Shown here piece after piece: positions 32,629 through 44,825 of a DNA stretch of 64,000 nucleotides; positions within the stretch are counted from its first letter, which is position 1, and the number at the start of each line of letters is the position of its first letter. The notes beneath the pieces are model-generated. The model searched no databases. It was given only the letters and a program-made list of their open reading frames with translations, and was not told where the DNA came from. The position numbers and the translations under genes are program-made. Source of the stretch: Macrostomum hystrix. Lineage: Eukaryota > Platyhelminthes > Macrostomidae. The stretch covers positions 910,001 to 974,000 of the forward strand of contig CATNEN010000026.1 in NCBI GenBank assembly GCA_950097015.1, written 5' to 3'.

Positions 32629-33873
32629 GCATCCGCAGGGTCTCAATCATCCGCGCGCCTTTCCTCGGTGACTGCCCAGTCTGGCAAAGACGAGCGTTCG
32701 ACGGCTGCGGGCGGGACCAAGGAGCGGGCACAGTCTCTCCTGAGCCGAGGCGGCCGGGCGGAGGTTAAGGAGGCCGACTCCGCCACTGACCCCCAGCGAC
32801 AAAGTGGCGGCGGTGGCGCAACCAGCACCCTGCAGAAGATGCAGCACTTTGTGGAGGCAAGCCTGCCACGGCCGGGTCTGCGGCGGCCGGGCATGTTCCA
32901 GGAGGTGCTGCAGAGCTCCGTGTTCGATGGCAGCGGCGAGCGTTGCGGCGCTGGAATCGGCGTTAGCGGCGGCGCCGGAGGCGACTCAGACGTTGATGAT
33001 GACCGCAGGGAAGGCTCGGGCAGGGACTGTGTCAGCTACCTGAGTCCCGATCGACCGTCGGAGCAGAAGGAGAACCCGCTGTCCTCCCTACAGAAGCTGG
33101 TGGACACCGCCGAGAAGACTTCAGCTCCCAGTGCCGCTCCCTCCACTACCATCATTTCGGCAGCCTCGGCACTGGCTGCTGCTGCGGCCGGTTCAACATC
33201 TCCATCAGTGACTCCTCCGACCGCGGCCACGGCTCCATCGACTGCCCGGCCCGGCAGTCCCGCTGCCTCCGCCACTTCGTCGGTGAGCAACCGGCCCACG
33301 GTGATCATGCTGAGCCCGACCTACATCTACCAGGGCGGCCTCTACCCGTCAGCATACCCTGTGTGCCATCCGTCTGCGCTGGTGTCCGCCGGTGGCGCTG
33401 GTCAGATGGACCTCTCGAAGCTGCAGCGCTCGGATGAGGCGTCGACAGGCAAGAAGCTGTCCTCCAGCAGCGCCGCCGCCGCATCGTTGATGCCGACTAC
33501 TAAAACCGCACAGGCTTCGCTAGCGCTGCTAAGCAACTCAGAGTCTTCGATGACAAGTGCCGCAGACAAGCCGTCAGGCGCCTGGCAGGACTCGCTGATG
33601 CAGAAGAAGGCCAAGTGTCACTACTGCAACAAGCCGTTCGCTAACAAGGGCCAGGTGCGGCTGCACGTAAGCAAGGGCAAGTGTCCCAGCCTGCTGGCCC
33701 GGCTGCCCACCGCCGCCCTGCCGCAGTTCTCCTACTTCCCGGCGCTGGACTACATCAAGGCGGCCGGCCGGTTCCACGCGGCTGCCGCGGCCGCCGCTGC
33801 CGCAGCAGCGTCTGTGGCGTCAGCGACGTCGTCTGGCGGCTCAGCGCCGGCTGGCAAGGAGCTGCAGGCCTGA
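31405..33873 (+). CDS. tsh: Teashirt-family zinc-finger transcription factor (822 aa)
   Basis: Single coding exon from the ATG at 31405 to TGA. Seen: a basic PPKKRAR cluster near residue 31 (nuclear signal), a PLDLS motif at 75-79 (CtBP co-repressor binding), poly-Ala, poly-Pro and poly-Gln tracts, then zinc fingers at about 305-327 (C-x-C-x12-H), 362-384 (CIHCKQSF with LPELTMHMMKTRH) and 738 onward (CHYCNKPF). The segment KLVRGQDMWINSETEQTREI between fingers 1 and 2 and the finger form CxxC-x12-HM-x4-H are hallmarks of Teashirt/Tiptop proteins. Finger 1 has only one residue between its two cysteines, unlike the usual two. These are nuclear repressors in patterning and Wnt signalling; planarian teashirt is needed for posterior identity (established knowledge). 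An acceptor (cacgcacag) just upstream fits a 5' non-coding exon. A polyadenylation signal AATAAA lies at 34306. Family call is strong; orthology to a given paralogue is not determined. Confidence 0.93.
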
Positions 33874-34305
33874 GCGTCGCGCACCTGTACAGAACTCGCG
33901 CCTAATCACCTGCACAATACTTCCCAGTCATTAGACTGCCCTATTGCCTAGCTATTCCTGAGAAAAACTGTTCTGTGTCACTGGGCATTACAGAACTAAA
34001 ACTCACCGAATCTGTAACGACTCAAGCGCCTCTCTAACGAGTCGCTCTGACAGCGTTGCCAGAGACTGCTCAAAACAAATGCAAGTCTGCAGTTGATGGA
34101 ATTATTTTATATCCCCCCTGCAGCCGTTCATTCTGTGCTAATTGAAGCCTGCGAGTCAGTTTTTCTACCTGTTCTGCTCATTTTTATTAGCTGCTATTAG
34201 TTTTTGCTATTCACCGACTTTCAAAAGCTCTTGGGCAACACCTGTGCTGCGTCGATTAACTTACCTGTTGCATTATTGATTGCTTTTTTAATTAAATACA
34301 CTATG

Positions 34306-34311
34306 AATAAA
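34306..34311 (+). terminator. Polyadenylation signal AATAAA of the teashirt-like gene
   Basis: The first clear AATAAA downstream of the stop codon, 433 bp after it, in AT-rich 3' UTR sequence. Confidence 0.5.
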
Positions 34312-34644
34312 TCCTAGGTATCGTCTTAGTTGGCAGGTGAGCAGTTTGTATAGCAAGCATAGTTAGTCAAGTTGAGTAGCACTGCTCTTATCCTAAAGTA
34401 TTAATTTCTTCCTTGCTGCTTGTTCTCATCGGTGATTCGCCAGGTTTTGTAGCTACATTGCACCGTCATTGTTTTTGCACATTCAATCATTGTGACATGA
34501 TTTCATTTATTATGATTACTATTATCAAATATTAAATACACTGTTATTTAGCCGGAACTGCTATTTGTTATGATGCTGCCGCTGGAGCTGAATACTATAG
34601 TACAATAACATAATTACTTACCTTTATTTTATAAACTAACACAT

Positions 34645-35510
34645 AGTTGATATTCTCTAATCTATCCACTCTGTGAAGAATTAGAATGGATTGCTAATCT
34701 ATCCACTCTGTGAAGAATTAGAATGGATTGCTAGTCTATCCATTCTGTGGAGTATTAGAATGGATTGCTAATCTATCCATTCAATAAAGAATTAGAATGG
34801 ATTGCTAATCTATCCATTCCATGAAGAATTAGAATGGATTGATAATCTATCCATTCTGTGAAGTATTATAATGGATTGCTAATCTATCCATTCTGTGAAG
34901 TATTAGAATGGATTGCTAATCTATCCATTCTGTGAAGTATTAGAATGGATTGCTAATCTATCCATTCTGTGAAGTATTAGAATGGATTGCTAATCTATCC
35001 ATTCCATGAAGAATTAGAATGGATTGATAATCTAACCATTCAATGAAGGGTTAGAATGGATTGCTAATCTATCCATTCAATGAAGGGTTAGAATGGATTG
35101 CTAATCTATCCATTCAATGAAGGGTTAGAATGGATTGCTAATCTATCCATTCAATGAAGGGTTAGAATGGATTGCTAATCTATCCATTCCATGAAGAATT
35201 AGAATGGATTGCTAATCTATCCATTCCATGAAGAATTAGAATGGATTGCTAATCTATCCATTCCATGAAGAATTAGAATGGATTGCTAATCTATCCATTC
35301 CATGAAGAATTAGAATGGATTGCTAATCTATCCATTCCATGAAGAATTAGAATGGATTGCTAATCTATCCATTCCATGAAGAATTAGAATGGATTGATAA
35401 TCTATCCATTCCATGAAGAATTAGAATGGATTGCTAATCTATCCATTCCATGAAGAATTAGAATGGATTGATAATCTAACCATTAGATGAAGGGTTAGAA
35501 TGGATTCATG
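34645..35510. repeat. Tandem array, 36-bp self-complementary unit
   Basis: About 24 copies of a 36-bp unit. Each contains agaatggat, a nine-base spacer (tgctaatct) and atccattct, the exact complement, so each unit can form a 9-bp stem. Variants gtgaag, atgaagaa and aatgaaggg define three subfamilies arranged in runs. Confidence 0.95.
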
Positions 35511-36246
35511 GGATTCAATTAAATAGATCGGTAGAGTTCTGAATAATAAATTGCCGAGCAGTATCACCTGCACTGTGTCTAATAGGATGTGAGAAAATCC
35601 AGCAGTTACACACTAACTTGCGTTTTCTTTCGCTGCTCAACAAGAGAATAAGAGGCCAAATATGCCGGCCCGTTTGTCAATGATGAATGAAGAATTTGTT
35701 TGTTTGATTAATCAGCTAGCTGAGCCTCCTTCATTATTTGGAAGTGAGACGCCCCATTGCCTGGTACTGCATAGTACGGCGTTTGTCTTGACTTATTTCA
35801 CCGAAATCCCTCCAACCCGCTGATGGATGGCTGCGTAATGGCTTGGCGGGCGGCAGCCGGACCACCTCAAGGATCAAATTATTGCTTGGGATTTCGTTTG
35901 AGCCCGCATCCCCTCCTCCCCCCTACCAGGGCGATGGAGAACAGCCGGCTATGGAGAGAGATTTATGGGACAATTATTCGGTTTGAAAAATCCATCTGAT
36001 AAATTATCGCTCGGCCTCTCTTTAAAAACTGCATTGCCCGCTACAGCCAAAGGCAGATTTATGCCGCTGGGGTTCTCAGACACCATGCGGCCCCCCGGCT
36101 GGCCCACTGATTTATCAGCATCTGCGCGCGCTCTGGTGCGCCATAAATCTTCAAATTGGTGCGGGAGGTGACAAACGCTGCCCTGCCCGGCAGGCCCGAG
36201 CGGAACCGGTGCAGTTTGTGCACTGATACGGCTGGCGCCGCCACCG
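35511..36246. other. Intergenic unique DNA
   Basis: No gene supported. The right part (35820-36240) is GC-rich. Confidence 0.35.
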
Positions 36247-36505
36247 GCTGGGATCTGGGATCTGGGATCTGGGATCTGGGATCTAGGATCTGGGATCTGG
36301 GATCTGGGATCTAGGATCTGGGATCTGGGATCTGGGATCTAGGATCTAGGATCTAAGATCTAGGATCTGGGATCTAGGATCTGGGATCTGGGATCTGGGA
36401 TCTAGGATCTGGGGTCTGGGATCTGGGATCTGGGATCTGGGGTCTGGGATCTGGGATCTGGAATCTGGGATCTGGGGTCTGGGGTCTGGAATCTGGGATC
36501 TGAGC
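36247..36505. repeat. Heptamer array (gggatct)
   Basis: About 37 copies of the 7-bp unit gggatct with aggatct, ggggtct and gaatct variants. Confidence 0.95.
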
Positions 36506-37345
36506 TCACTCCGAGCTGAGCAACAATTCCAACAGGGATGCGACTTCAAACGATCTTCTCAGGGTCGAGTCCTCGTCCTCCGCCATTTTTCTACTCCAAT
36601 AATTGAGGTTGACTTGGCTTCCCTTCTCTCATAGGTTTTTTACAGCTTCCCATCCCGGCCTCATCACCCAATGCTCCCAAATTCATTGGCTTCATCAATC
36701 AGCGGAATCGGCTATCGTTTAACTTGTCAGCAGGGCCTCTGGGTGGCCTCCCTCCCCTGCCTCTTTGGCGGCTCTTTTATCGCCGGGTCTGGCCAAGGGG
36801 ATGTCGGAAAGACGGCTCCGCTCCCTCACCCACCCCACGCCCCACTCATAGATCAGTTAATCCCGGGAATATAGAAGAGGAGGGTGGGGTGGGTGCGCTG
36901 GCGATTGATTTAGGGCCACCTCCCCGGACCGCATGCAGTTTTGGGATCTCTGCCTCCTCGGTCTGTTGTTGGCCATGCGAGGTCGATAGGCAGGGAGGCA
37001 GAGGAGATATGGGAAGCTGCGGCGCTGCCACCGAGTCTTTATTTTCAAGTGATCTATGACTGGCTTCCTCCGCGCGCCGATCGGAGGGTCGCGGCTGCGG
37101 GTTGAAGGGGCTGACTGGGGCGGGGACACGGCAAACAACAGCGCTCGTGTGTCGCCACATGCCTGATTTATGGTCCAGTCGACCCAGCGCGGGGCGCCTC
37201 CTGCATCGTTTCTGGTTTGAGTCTGCTCGGCGGTGTTGCGGAGATGCCGGATGGACCGGATCTTGAGACTGTGTTCTGGAAGAAGCAGCTCACAATCCGT
37301 CAATAATGTGTTTTTTTCCAGTGCAACATTGTTGGTGAGACCCAA
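36506..37345. other. GC-rich intergenic DNA
   Basis: Open frames occur on both strands here (for example minus 36857-37345 and 36846-37160) because of base composition. None shows splice or family support. Confidence 0.35.
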
Positions 37346-37354
37346 TAGAAGATA

Positions 37355-38118
37355 GGTGCAGGCACATCAAGGAACCTAGTAGAAGATAGGCGGCGCATCA
37401 AAGAACCTAGTAGAAGATAGGCGGCGCATCAAAGAACCGGTAGAAGATAGGCGGTACATCAAAGAACCTAGTGAAAGATCAATGGCACGTCAAAGAACCT
37501 AGTAGAAGAGAGGCGGCACATCAAGGAACCCCGTAGAAGATAGGCGGCACCTCAAACAACCATAGTTGAAGATAGGCGGCGCATCAAAGAACCTAGTAGA
37601 CGATAGGCGGCACATCAAGGAACCTAGTAGAAGATAGGCGGCACATCAAGGAACCTAGTAGAAGAGAGGCGGCACCTCAAACAACCATAGTTGAAGATAG
37701 GCGGCACGTCAAAGAACCTAGTAGAAGATAGGCGGCACATCAAGGAACCTAGTAGATGATAGGCGGCACATCAAAGAACCTAGAAGAAGATTGGCGGCAC
37801 ATCAAAGAGCCTAGTAGAAGATAGGCGGCACGTCAAAGAACCTAGTAGAAGATTGGCGGCACATCAAAGAACCCAGTAGAAGATAGGCGGCACATCAAAG
37901 AACCCAGTAGAAGATAGGCGGCACATCAAGGAACCTAGTAGAAGATAGGCAGCACATCAAGGAACCTAATAGAAGATTGGCGGCACATCAAAGAACCCAG
38001 TAGAAGATATGCGGCACATCAAAGAACCGGTAGAAGATAAGCAATACATCAAAGAACCTAGTGAAAGATCAACGTCACGTCAAAGAACCTAGCAGAAGAT
38101 AAGCGGCACATCAAAGCA
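37355..38118. repeat. Tandem array, 31-bp unit
   Basis: About 25 copies of a 31-bp unit containing agaagataggcggcacatca. Larger blocks repeat (for example the caaacaaccatagttgaag variant at about 37555 and 37680). Confidence 0.94.
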
Positions 38119-39225
38119 GAACTAAATTCCAAATAAGCAACTGAAATTCGGCACTCTAATGAGGCAAGTCGTTGACGAGATCGTGAATCTGAAATATCGT
38201 AAAGCACTACTTTTAGTAGATGCCAATGCTAGGACCTAAGCTATATTATTTAACGCTCGTAAATTCACAATCAGACATCACTCATTTTTTATGATCAAAC
38301 CAATCTCTCACCAATTAATCCTGGGTGAGACATTTAAGAAACTTCAGTAAACCGGATTGTTTCATTGTATTAAAATAGTTCTTAATTTTCGACGGTGCAC
38401 TGTGTTTGTGGCTTTCGACGTGGAGTTCGTTTTGAAGTGATGGATCCGAAGTAGATTGATAGGTTTGTCAGGAACACCAAGTAATTGTTCCTAGTTTAAA
38501 GGCATAACGTAAAGGCTACTTTTCTCTTAATCGGACTAAAATATGAATTAGAAATGCAGACACAATTAGGCAAAGAAATCGACAAAGAAGTAGCTAGAAA
38601 CAATTGCGGTTGCTAATGACAACAAAATTCTCATTTTAGCGTGGGAACGCAAGCTGTTGCCAACTGCTGTTTGTGGAATAATAAGCTTTGATTATGACCG
38701 CTACTTATAACAGAGGCTGTCTTTTAATCAGCGGCGAAGGTGTTTTTCATTCCGCACAACTGGTAGTTTTGCCCATTGATTCTCAACAAACCGACGCCGT
38801 ATGTTGTCATGGAGACGAAAGGAAGCCTGTGAGTTTTTATTCGAAGCTGAACTTTACCTATAGCACAAGAATTAGAAGCTCTACGAAAATGGCGCGGCGC
38901 CCACCGCAACAGGTGAGGATTTGATTGACGGGTCGCGTGCCCGGACCGTGGCCATCGGGGCGAGGGAGCGGGCAAACAAACAGAGCGGGGGGGATTTCGT
39001 CTGGCCAGAAAACACACTGGCCATCGATTGCTGATTGGCAAGCCAAGAGCAATGAGAGGAATCAATTACAGAAGCCTTCTTTGCCATGCGGTCCGCATGA
39101 ATTATTACCGACCAGGCGGACTCGCCACTCGGGCACGCGCGCTGTCGGCCCGGCTCTACAAACTTGGCATTCTCTGATTGGACCGTTTGGAGAGAAATTG
39201 TCCACTAAAGAAAATAGTCGATGGG
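38119..39225. other. Intergenic DNA before the DEG/ENaC gene
   Basis: Unique sequence without a supported exon. The last few hundred bases are GC-richer and probably regulatory for the channel gene. Confidence 0.35.
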
Positions 39226-39228
39226 ACA

Positions 39229-39238
39229 CTATAAGGCC
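39229..39238 (+). promoter_or_regulatory. TATA-like box upstream of the DEG/ENaC gene
   Basis: actataagg, about 95 bp before the ATG at 39326, in a position suitable for a short 5' UTR. Confidence 0.4.
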
Positions 39239-39325
39239 GGAGTCCGCTGAGATTTGATAGATTGCGACTGCAACTTGGGGTGACACCAACGAGAGAACGA
39301 ACCAGAGCAGAGACATTTGCCAGAC

Positions 39326-40912
39326 ATGACAGACGGGACCGGCGCGGACAGCGCTCCTCGGCAGGCAGTTCAGCCGGCGAACGTCAGCAGCCAGAGCCGG
39401 AAGCAGGCCTGGTACGACTTCGTGGAGACAACCACAGCGCACGGCTTCAGCAAGTTCAGCATTGGCTCAACGCGGCGCAAGGCTTTCTGGCTAGTGGTTC
39501 TGATCCTGGCAAACATAGGATTTATCATTCACCTCAGCTTCCTGGTCAAGCGCTTCTTCGACGTGCCCGTGACATCGTCGCGCAACGAGGCCCCGGAGGA
39601 CTTCCAGTTCCCGGATGTGACCTTCTGTCCTAGCAGCACCGTCAGCGATGTTAAAATGCGCAACACCTACGCTGCAGACCTCGGCAACCGCAGTCTGAGC
39701 AGCGTGGCAAGCCTGCTGGAGCCCGTGTGGCAGCTCATCACCATCAATTCCAGCGACTATCTCGACTATCCACTGCTGACGCTGCGCAAACGCCTGATCA
39801 GCCAGTCAGCAATCTACCTGCCGCCAGAGATGATCATGATGTGCCAGTTCTATGGCTACAAGTGCGACCTGCGCAACTTCACCGGCTACGTTGGGCCGCG
39901 CCGCCTGGGCTGCGCCACCTTCCGCGCACCCGACAGCCTCCAGCGCGAGTCGCCTGGCACTCTGGTTCGCGGCCTCGGCATCGTCGGAATCTCGCGCTCA
40001 GACGACTGCTCGCTGGCGTCTCGTTACAGCTCACGGAAGATGCCGCTGTTCCAGGGCATGACGGTGACGGTGCACGAACGCGGCACGCTGCCAAGCTTCG
40101 TTGAGAGCACCTTCAACAGTCACAACTCAGAGTACTTCATCATGCGCCTCTCCACCGGCGTTTATCAGGCCATGTGGACGCCGAGCAATCTGTGCCAGAA
40201 GGAGCGCAGCACCATCACCGTCGTGACGCCCGGCACCGGGGCCACCGCCACCTACCTGCAAACGGAGAACTCCTGCCAGGAGGCTTGCCTGCAGAGCAAC
40301 ATTCAGACCGACTGCAACTGCACCAGCGAGCTGCTGATCGTCACGGCGGAGCAGGCTGCCCGCGGCCTGCCCGGCTGCCATCAGGAGGCCGAGCGCTTCA
40401 TAAACGCAACGCCAAGCGAGGCGCAACTGACTGGCATGCGGCAACGGTGGCGCTGCCACCAGCGCTGGATGCAGGCCAGCCGGAACAGCGAGCTCCCGTG
40501 CGACTGCACGGCGTACTGCGACCGATTCATCATCGAAAGCAGCGTCAGCAGCTTCGACTTCGAAGAGAAGAACGAGAGAGCATTCGCGATGCGCACCTTC
40601 AGCCAAAGCCTCGCTCCGGCCTACGAGGCAGCCAGGGCGGCGGCCAACTTCAGCTCGCTGGTGAACATCAACGACGTGTCCTTCACAATGGAGTCGGTTC
40701 TGTTCGGCAGTCCGCCGCTGGCCCAGACCATCACGCAGTTCGAGATCCTGCCGGAGGTGTCCAAGTCCATGAAGATCACCGAGTCCAAGACCTACAATGT
40801 GGACGCGTTGTGCTCAGACTTCGGCTCAATCATGGGCCTCTGGCTGGGCATGTCGGTGCTGACAGTGTGCGAGTTCTTGGAGATGGGACTGCGCCTGGCC
40901 GCCGCCATCTAG
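39326..40912 (+). CDS. DEG/ENaC-family sodium channel subunit (528 aa, intronless)
   Basis: ATG at 39326 to TAG at 40910-40912 in one uninterrupted exon; an in-frame TTG lies three codons earlier but is not a plausible start. Trimeric, amiloride-type sodium channels of the plasma membrane use this fold (established). Seen: a His-Gly gating motif in the cytosolic N-terminus (TTAHGF, residues 39-40), first membrane helix about 54-74 (AFWLVVLILANIGFIIHL), the post-TM1 FPDVTFC motif (95-101), a large extracellular Cys-rich domain with a C-x3-C-x9-C-x-C pattern around SCQEACLQSN, and near the end DFGSIMGLWLGMSVLTVCEF, which carries the G-x-S selectivity filter (GMS, 508-510) and the second helix. 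The cytosolic tail is only a few residues. The length matches the family. Ligand (proton, peptide, mechanical) cannot be told from sequence. Lack of introns is unusual next to its spliced neighbours and suggests retrocopy origin or intron loss. Confidence 0.93.
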   Translation: MTDGTGADSAPRQAVQPANVSSQSRKQAWYDFVETTTAHGFSKFSIGSTRRKAFWLVVLILANIGFIIHLSFLVKRFFDVPVTSSRNEAPEDFQFPDVTFCPSSTVSDVKMRNTYAADLGNRSLSSVASLLEPVWQLITINSSDYLDYPLLTLRKRLISQSAIYLPPEMIMMCQFYGYKCDLRNFTGYVGPRRLGCATFRAPDSLQRESPGTLVRGLGIVGISRSDDCSLASRYSSRKMPLFQGMTVTVHERGTLPSFVESTFNSHNSEYFIMRLSTGVYQAMWTPSNLCQKERSTITVVTPGTGATATYLQTENSCQEACLQSNIQTDCNCTSELLIVTAEQAARGLPGCHQEAERFINATPSEAQLTGMRQRWRCHQRWMQASRNSELPCDCTAYCDRFIIESSVSSFDFEEKNERAFAMRTFSQSLAPAYEAARAAANFSSLVNINDVSFTMESVLFGSPPLAQTITQFEILPEVSKSMKITESKTYNVDALCSDFGSIMGLWLGMSVLTVCEFLEMGLRLAAAI

Positions 40913-42157
40913 CTGCTGGGCCAGGGAAGCCAAAGTTCTGCGGACAGTTTTGCTTCTGCCTACGTCACGATGGCTCCCAAACCGAATGACCGATTTTCGA
41001 CAGATTTTTCGCCCTTTTACGATGAACTAAATTTCAAAGCCGTCCGACATCAGCATCGTCGAGATATTCAGCGATTCTGGTCGGAGACCCTGGTGAGAAG
41101 GACAACTCACATAGCTCTGAATTAACCTTTTTGGCGATACCTTGTTGGTTCAATAATCTGAGTCCATCTGTCGTAGGGACCATTGTTCTCAGCGTGCCTG
41201 ACACCGGGGTCCCCATCATCGCGTTCCCAAAACTTTTGTTGAAGGTCCCGATGATCGCCGCCGATCACTCCAGACGGTGATGAAGGGGACTCACTAAATG
41301 TGACCAATTGGATAGTTAGAATTTTAGATTGGATAAAATAAGATCTTATTATTTTACACATACGAAGTTTTCTATTTTCTTCTACAGTTATCGCGTTGCT
41401 GAAAAGAGTCCTGTGGAAAATGGTTTCCTGGCGGAAACTCAATGCCTTGTCGCCTAATTACCAGCTTGCTTTTGGTTTAGACAACTTAAAAGTTATTTTT
41501 GGTTCTACGAGTACTTAAATGTCCTATTTTCTGGTTTCCTCTTTTGATAATTTTTTCTATACCTACCATATCTGTATCATTTTACCAGCATAACATATTC
41601 TACAGATTTTACCTTTCTGCAACTAAATTAACGCCCCTTTCAAAGCTATTTTCTTATTTGTTAGTATATGTACTTGACTGCACTAAACAGGTGTTTTGCT
41701 TATGAGGAAGACTTGAGAACTCTCGGTACCGCCCACCTGTTCTATATGCTGTAGAAGCGTCCGCCTCCATCTTCGTCCTATTAAAACGGCTATTAAATTA
41801 TTCATAAACGTACAGTCCAACCTCCAGTTGCTGCTTCTGCTCGTCAATCTTTCTTCGACTGCCTCCAGCTCATTTCTGCAGGCTGTACTCAAAGACCTAA
41901 CTTTGGAGTACAGGAGTTTTATAGAACCATTTTCAAAATTCTATTCCAATCATAGGCCCACACGGCAGTTTCAAAATGTCTTCAACAACTTGATTTTAAC
42001 AAAATACTCATAGTTAACATGGCCTGCCTGTCAAAGATTGCCAAGAAAGTTTTCTCATTAAAACAAAAAAATTTGAAATCACCTTCATTGCTTTATAATG
42101 AGCAACAACAATCGGAGAGGAAGGCTCACGACTCTCCGTGGATTAAGGTATTACGAA
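40913..42157. other. 3' flank of the channel gene and intergenic DNA
   Basis: No confident gene. Minus-strand sequence near 41810-41900 reads RNELEAVEE, then after a one-base shift KIDEQKQQLEVGLYVYE and a stop, which looks like a broken coiled-coil coding scrap. A short plus frame at 42019-42147 (MACLSKIAKKVFSLKQK) ends at a donor-like attaag/gtatta. Neither can be identified. Confidence 0.25.
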
Positions 42158-42756
42158 CCACACGAAACACCTTGTGGAGTGAGGTGTTTGCAGTTCAATC
42201 AGCCACACACGAAACACCTTGTGGAGTGAGGTGTTTGCAGTTCAATCAGCCACACACGAAACACATTGTGGAGTGAGGTGTTTGCAGTTCAATCAGCCAC
42301 ACACGAAACACATTGTGGAGTGAGGTGTTTGCAGTTCAATCAGCCACACACGAAACACATTGTGGAGTGAGGTGTTTGCAGTTCAATCAGCCACACACGA
42401 AACACCTTGTGGAGTGAGGTGTTTGCAGTTCAATCAGCCACAAACGAAACACATTGTGGAGTGAGGTGTTTGCAGTTCAATCAGCCACAAACGAAACACA
42501 TTGTGGAGTGAGGTGTTTGCAGTTCAATCAGCCACACACGAAACACATTGTGGAGTGAGGTGTTTGCAGTTCAATCAGCCACACACGAAACACCTTGTGG
42601 AGTGAGGTGTTTGCAGTTCAATCAGCCACAAACGAAACACATTGTGGAGTGAGGTGTTTGCAGTTCAATCAGCCACAAACGAAACACCTTGTGGAGTGAG
42701 GTGTTTGCAGTTCAATCAGCCACACACGAAACACCTTGTGGAGTGAGGTGTTTGCC
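42158..42756. repeat. Tandem array, 47-bp unit
   Basis: About 12.5 copies of a 47-bp unit containing gtggagtgaggtgtttgcag. Units differ only at cacaca/cacaaa and ccttg/cattg. Confidence 0.95.
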
Positions 42757-43534
42757 GTCCTCCCTCTTTGACTTCTTAAACAGCTAATGAACTAAGAAGA
42801 ACAGAAAAAGCAGGCGAAAGTGGAAGTTAATTTAGAGGAACAGCCGAGTGGCGTTGCAAGAATCAGGTTGTAACTGATTTTTTTTATAGAATTCAAGTTT
42901 ATTTCTAGTTTTCAGGGCAGCAGTCACGTTGAAAAAATGTGAACAGGAAACTTTTGCCTGGAAGTTTTTGAATAAGGAATTTGTTTGAAACAAAAAACTG
43001 GAAATAGTAAAAACGATCAAAATGTAAAAAAAAACTTTCGCGCACAGAAGATCAGAGGCACTTCGGACAATTGGGATAAAAAACAATTTATGGGAAGCAA
43101 ACGGTGATGAAAGGGACACCTAAGTGTAGGATTCTCCTAACTTGCTGCTAACAGCCATCGGTGACAGTATATGACAGTATCAATAAGCTGTATATGTTCA
43201 AGCACACTAGGGCCATAAACCCTATGCATTGACTCTACTTTGCAAAGCTACCTAGGCTAATCATAATGCAGAATAGCTAGAAATTCGGGGTGCAACGTGT
43301 CCGGATTCAGCAGTACACAGCACTCCAATACGACCGCAGGCACAAATAAACTGCCAACAGCTTAAAATTAGCGAAAAGTTAAAAAATATCACAAAACGCA
43401 ACATACATCTTAACTAAGGCAAAGCTGCAGTTGCGAAAAAATCTGCAAAAAGTAAAAAAAACTACAAAAACTACTTCACTCAATCCCCATTGGCTAATAA
43501 ATGACAAAATACATACTCGGCTGACAGTGCCAAT
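42757..43534. other. AT-rich intergenic DNA
   Basis: No gene or element recognised. Confidence 0.4.
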
Positions 43535-44825
43535 CCTCCCATCCTTCAGCTGACTGTCCCAATCCTCCCATCCTTCAGCTGACTGTCTTCAATCCTCCCA
43601 TCCTTCAGCTGACTGTCTTCAATCCTCCCATCCTTCAGCTGACTGTCTTCAATCCTCCCATCCTTCAGCTGACTGTCCCAATCCTCCCATCCTTCAGCTG
43701 ACTGTCTTCAATCCTCCCATCCTTCAGCTGACTGTCTTCAATCCTCCCATCCTTCAGCTGACTGTCTTCAATCCTCCCATCCTTCAGCTGACTGTCTTCA
43801 ATCCTCCCATCCTTCAGCTGACTGTCCCAATCCTCCCATCCTTCAGCTGACTGTCCCAATCCTCCCATCCTTCAGCTGACTGTCCCAATCCTCCCATCCT
43901 TCAGCTGACTGTCCCAATCCTCCCATCCTTCAGCTGACTGTCTTCAATCCTCCCATCCTTCAGCTGACTGTCTTCAATCCTCCCATCCTTCAGCTGACTG
44001 TCTTCAATCCTCCCATCCTTCAGCTGACTGTCCCAATCCTCCCATCCTTCAGCTGACTGTCTTCAATCCTCCCATCCTTCAGCTGACTGTCTTCAATCCT
44101 CCCATCCTTCAGCTGACTGTCCCAATCCTCCCATCCTTCAGCTGACTGTCCCAATCCTCCCATCCTTCAGCTGACTGTCTTCAATCCTCCCATCCTTCAG
44201 CTGACTGTCTTCAATCCTCCCATCCTTCAGCTGACTGTCCCAATCCTCCCATCCTTCAGCTGACTGTCCCAATCCTCCCATCCTTCAGCTGACTGTCCCA
44301 ATCCTCCCATCCTTCAGCTGACTGTCTTCAATCCTCCCATCCTTCAGCTGACTGTCTTCAATCCTCCCATCCTTCAGCTGACTGTCCCAATCCTCCCATC
44401 CTTCAGCTGACTGTCCCAATCCTCCCATCCTTCAGCTGACTGTCTTCAATCCTCCCATCCTTCAGCTGACTGTCTTCAATCCTCCCATCCTTCAGCTGAC
44501 TGTCCCAATCCTCCCATCCTTCAGCTGACTGTCCCAATCCTCCCATCCTTCAGCTGACTGTCCCAATCCTCCCATCCTTCAGCTGACTGTCCCAATCCTC
44601 CCATCCTTCAGCTGACTGTCCCAATCCTCCCATCCTTCAGCTGACTGTCCCAATCCTCCCATCCTTCAGCTGACTGTCTTCAATCCTCCCATCCTTCAGC
44701 TGACTGTCTTCAATCCTCCCATCCTTCAGCTGACTGTCCCAATCCTCCCATCCTTCAGCTGACTGTCTTCAATCCTCCCATCCTTCAGCTGACTGTCTTC
44801 AATCCTCCCATCCTTCAGCTGACTT
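43535..44825. repeat. Tandem array, mixed 29- and 30-bp units
   Basis: About 44 copies built on cctcccatccttcagctgac, of two types: 29 bp with tgtcccaat and 30 bp with tgtcttcaat. The order of the two types forms a binary pattern with repeated runs. Confidence 0.95.
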
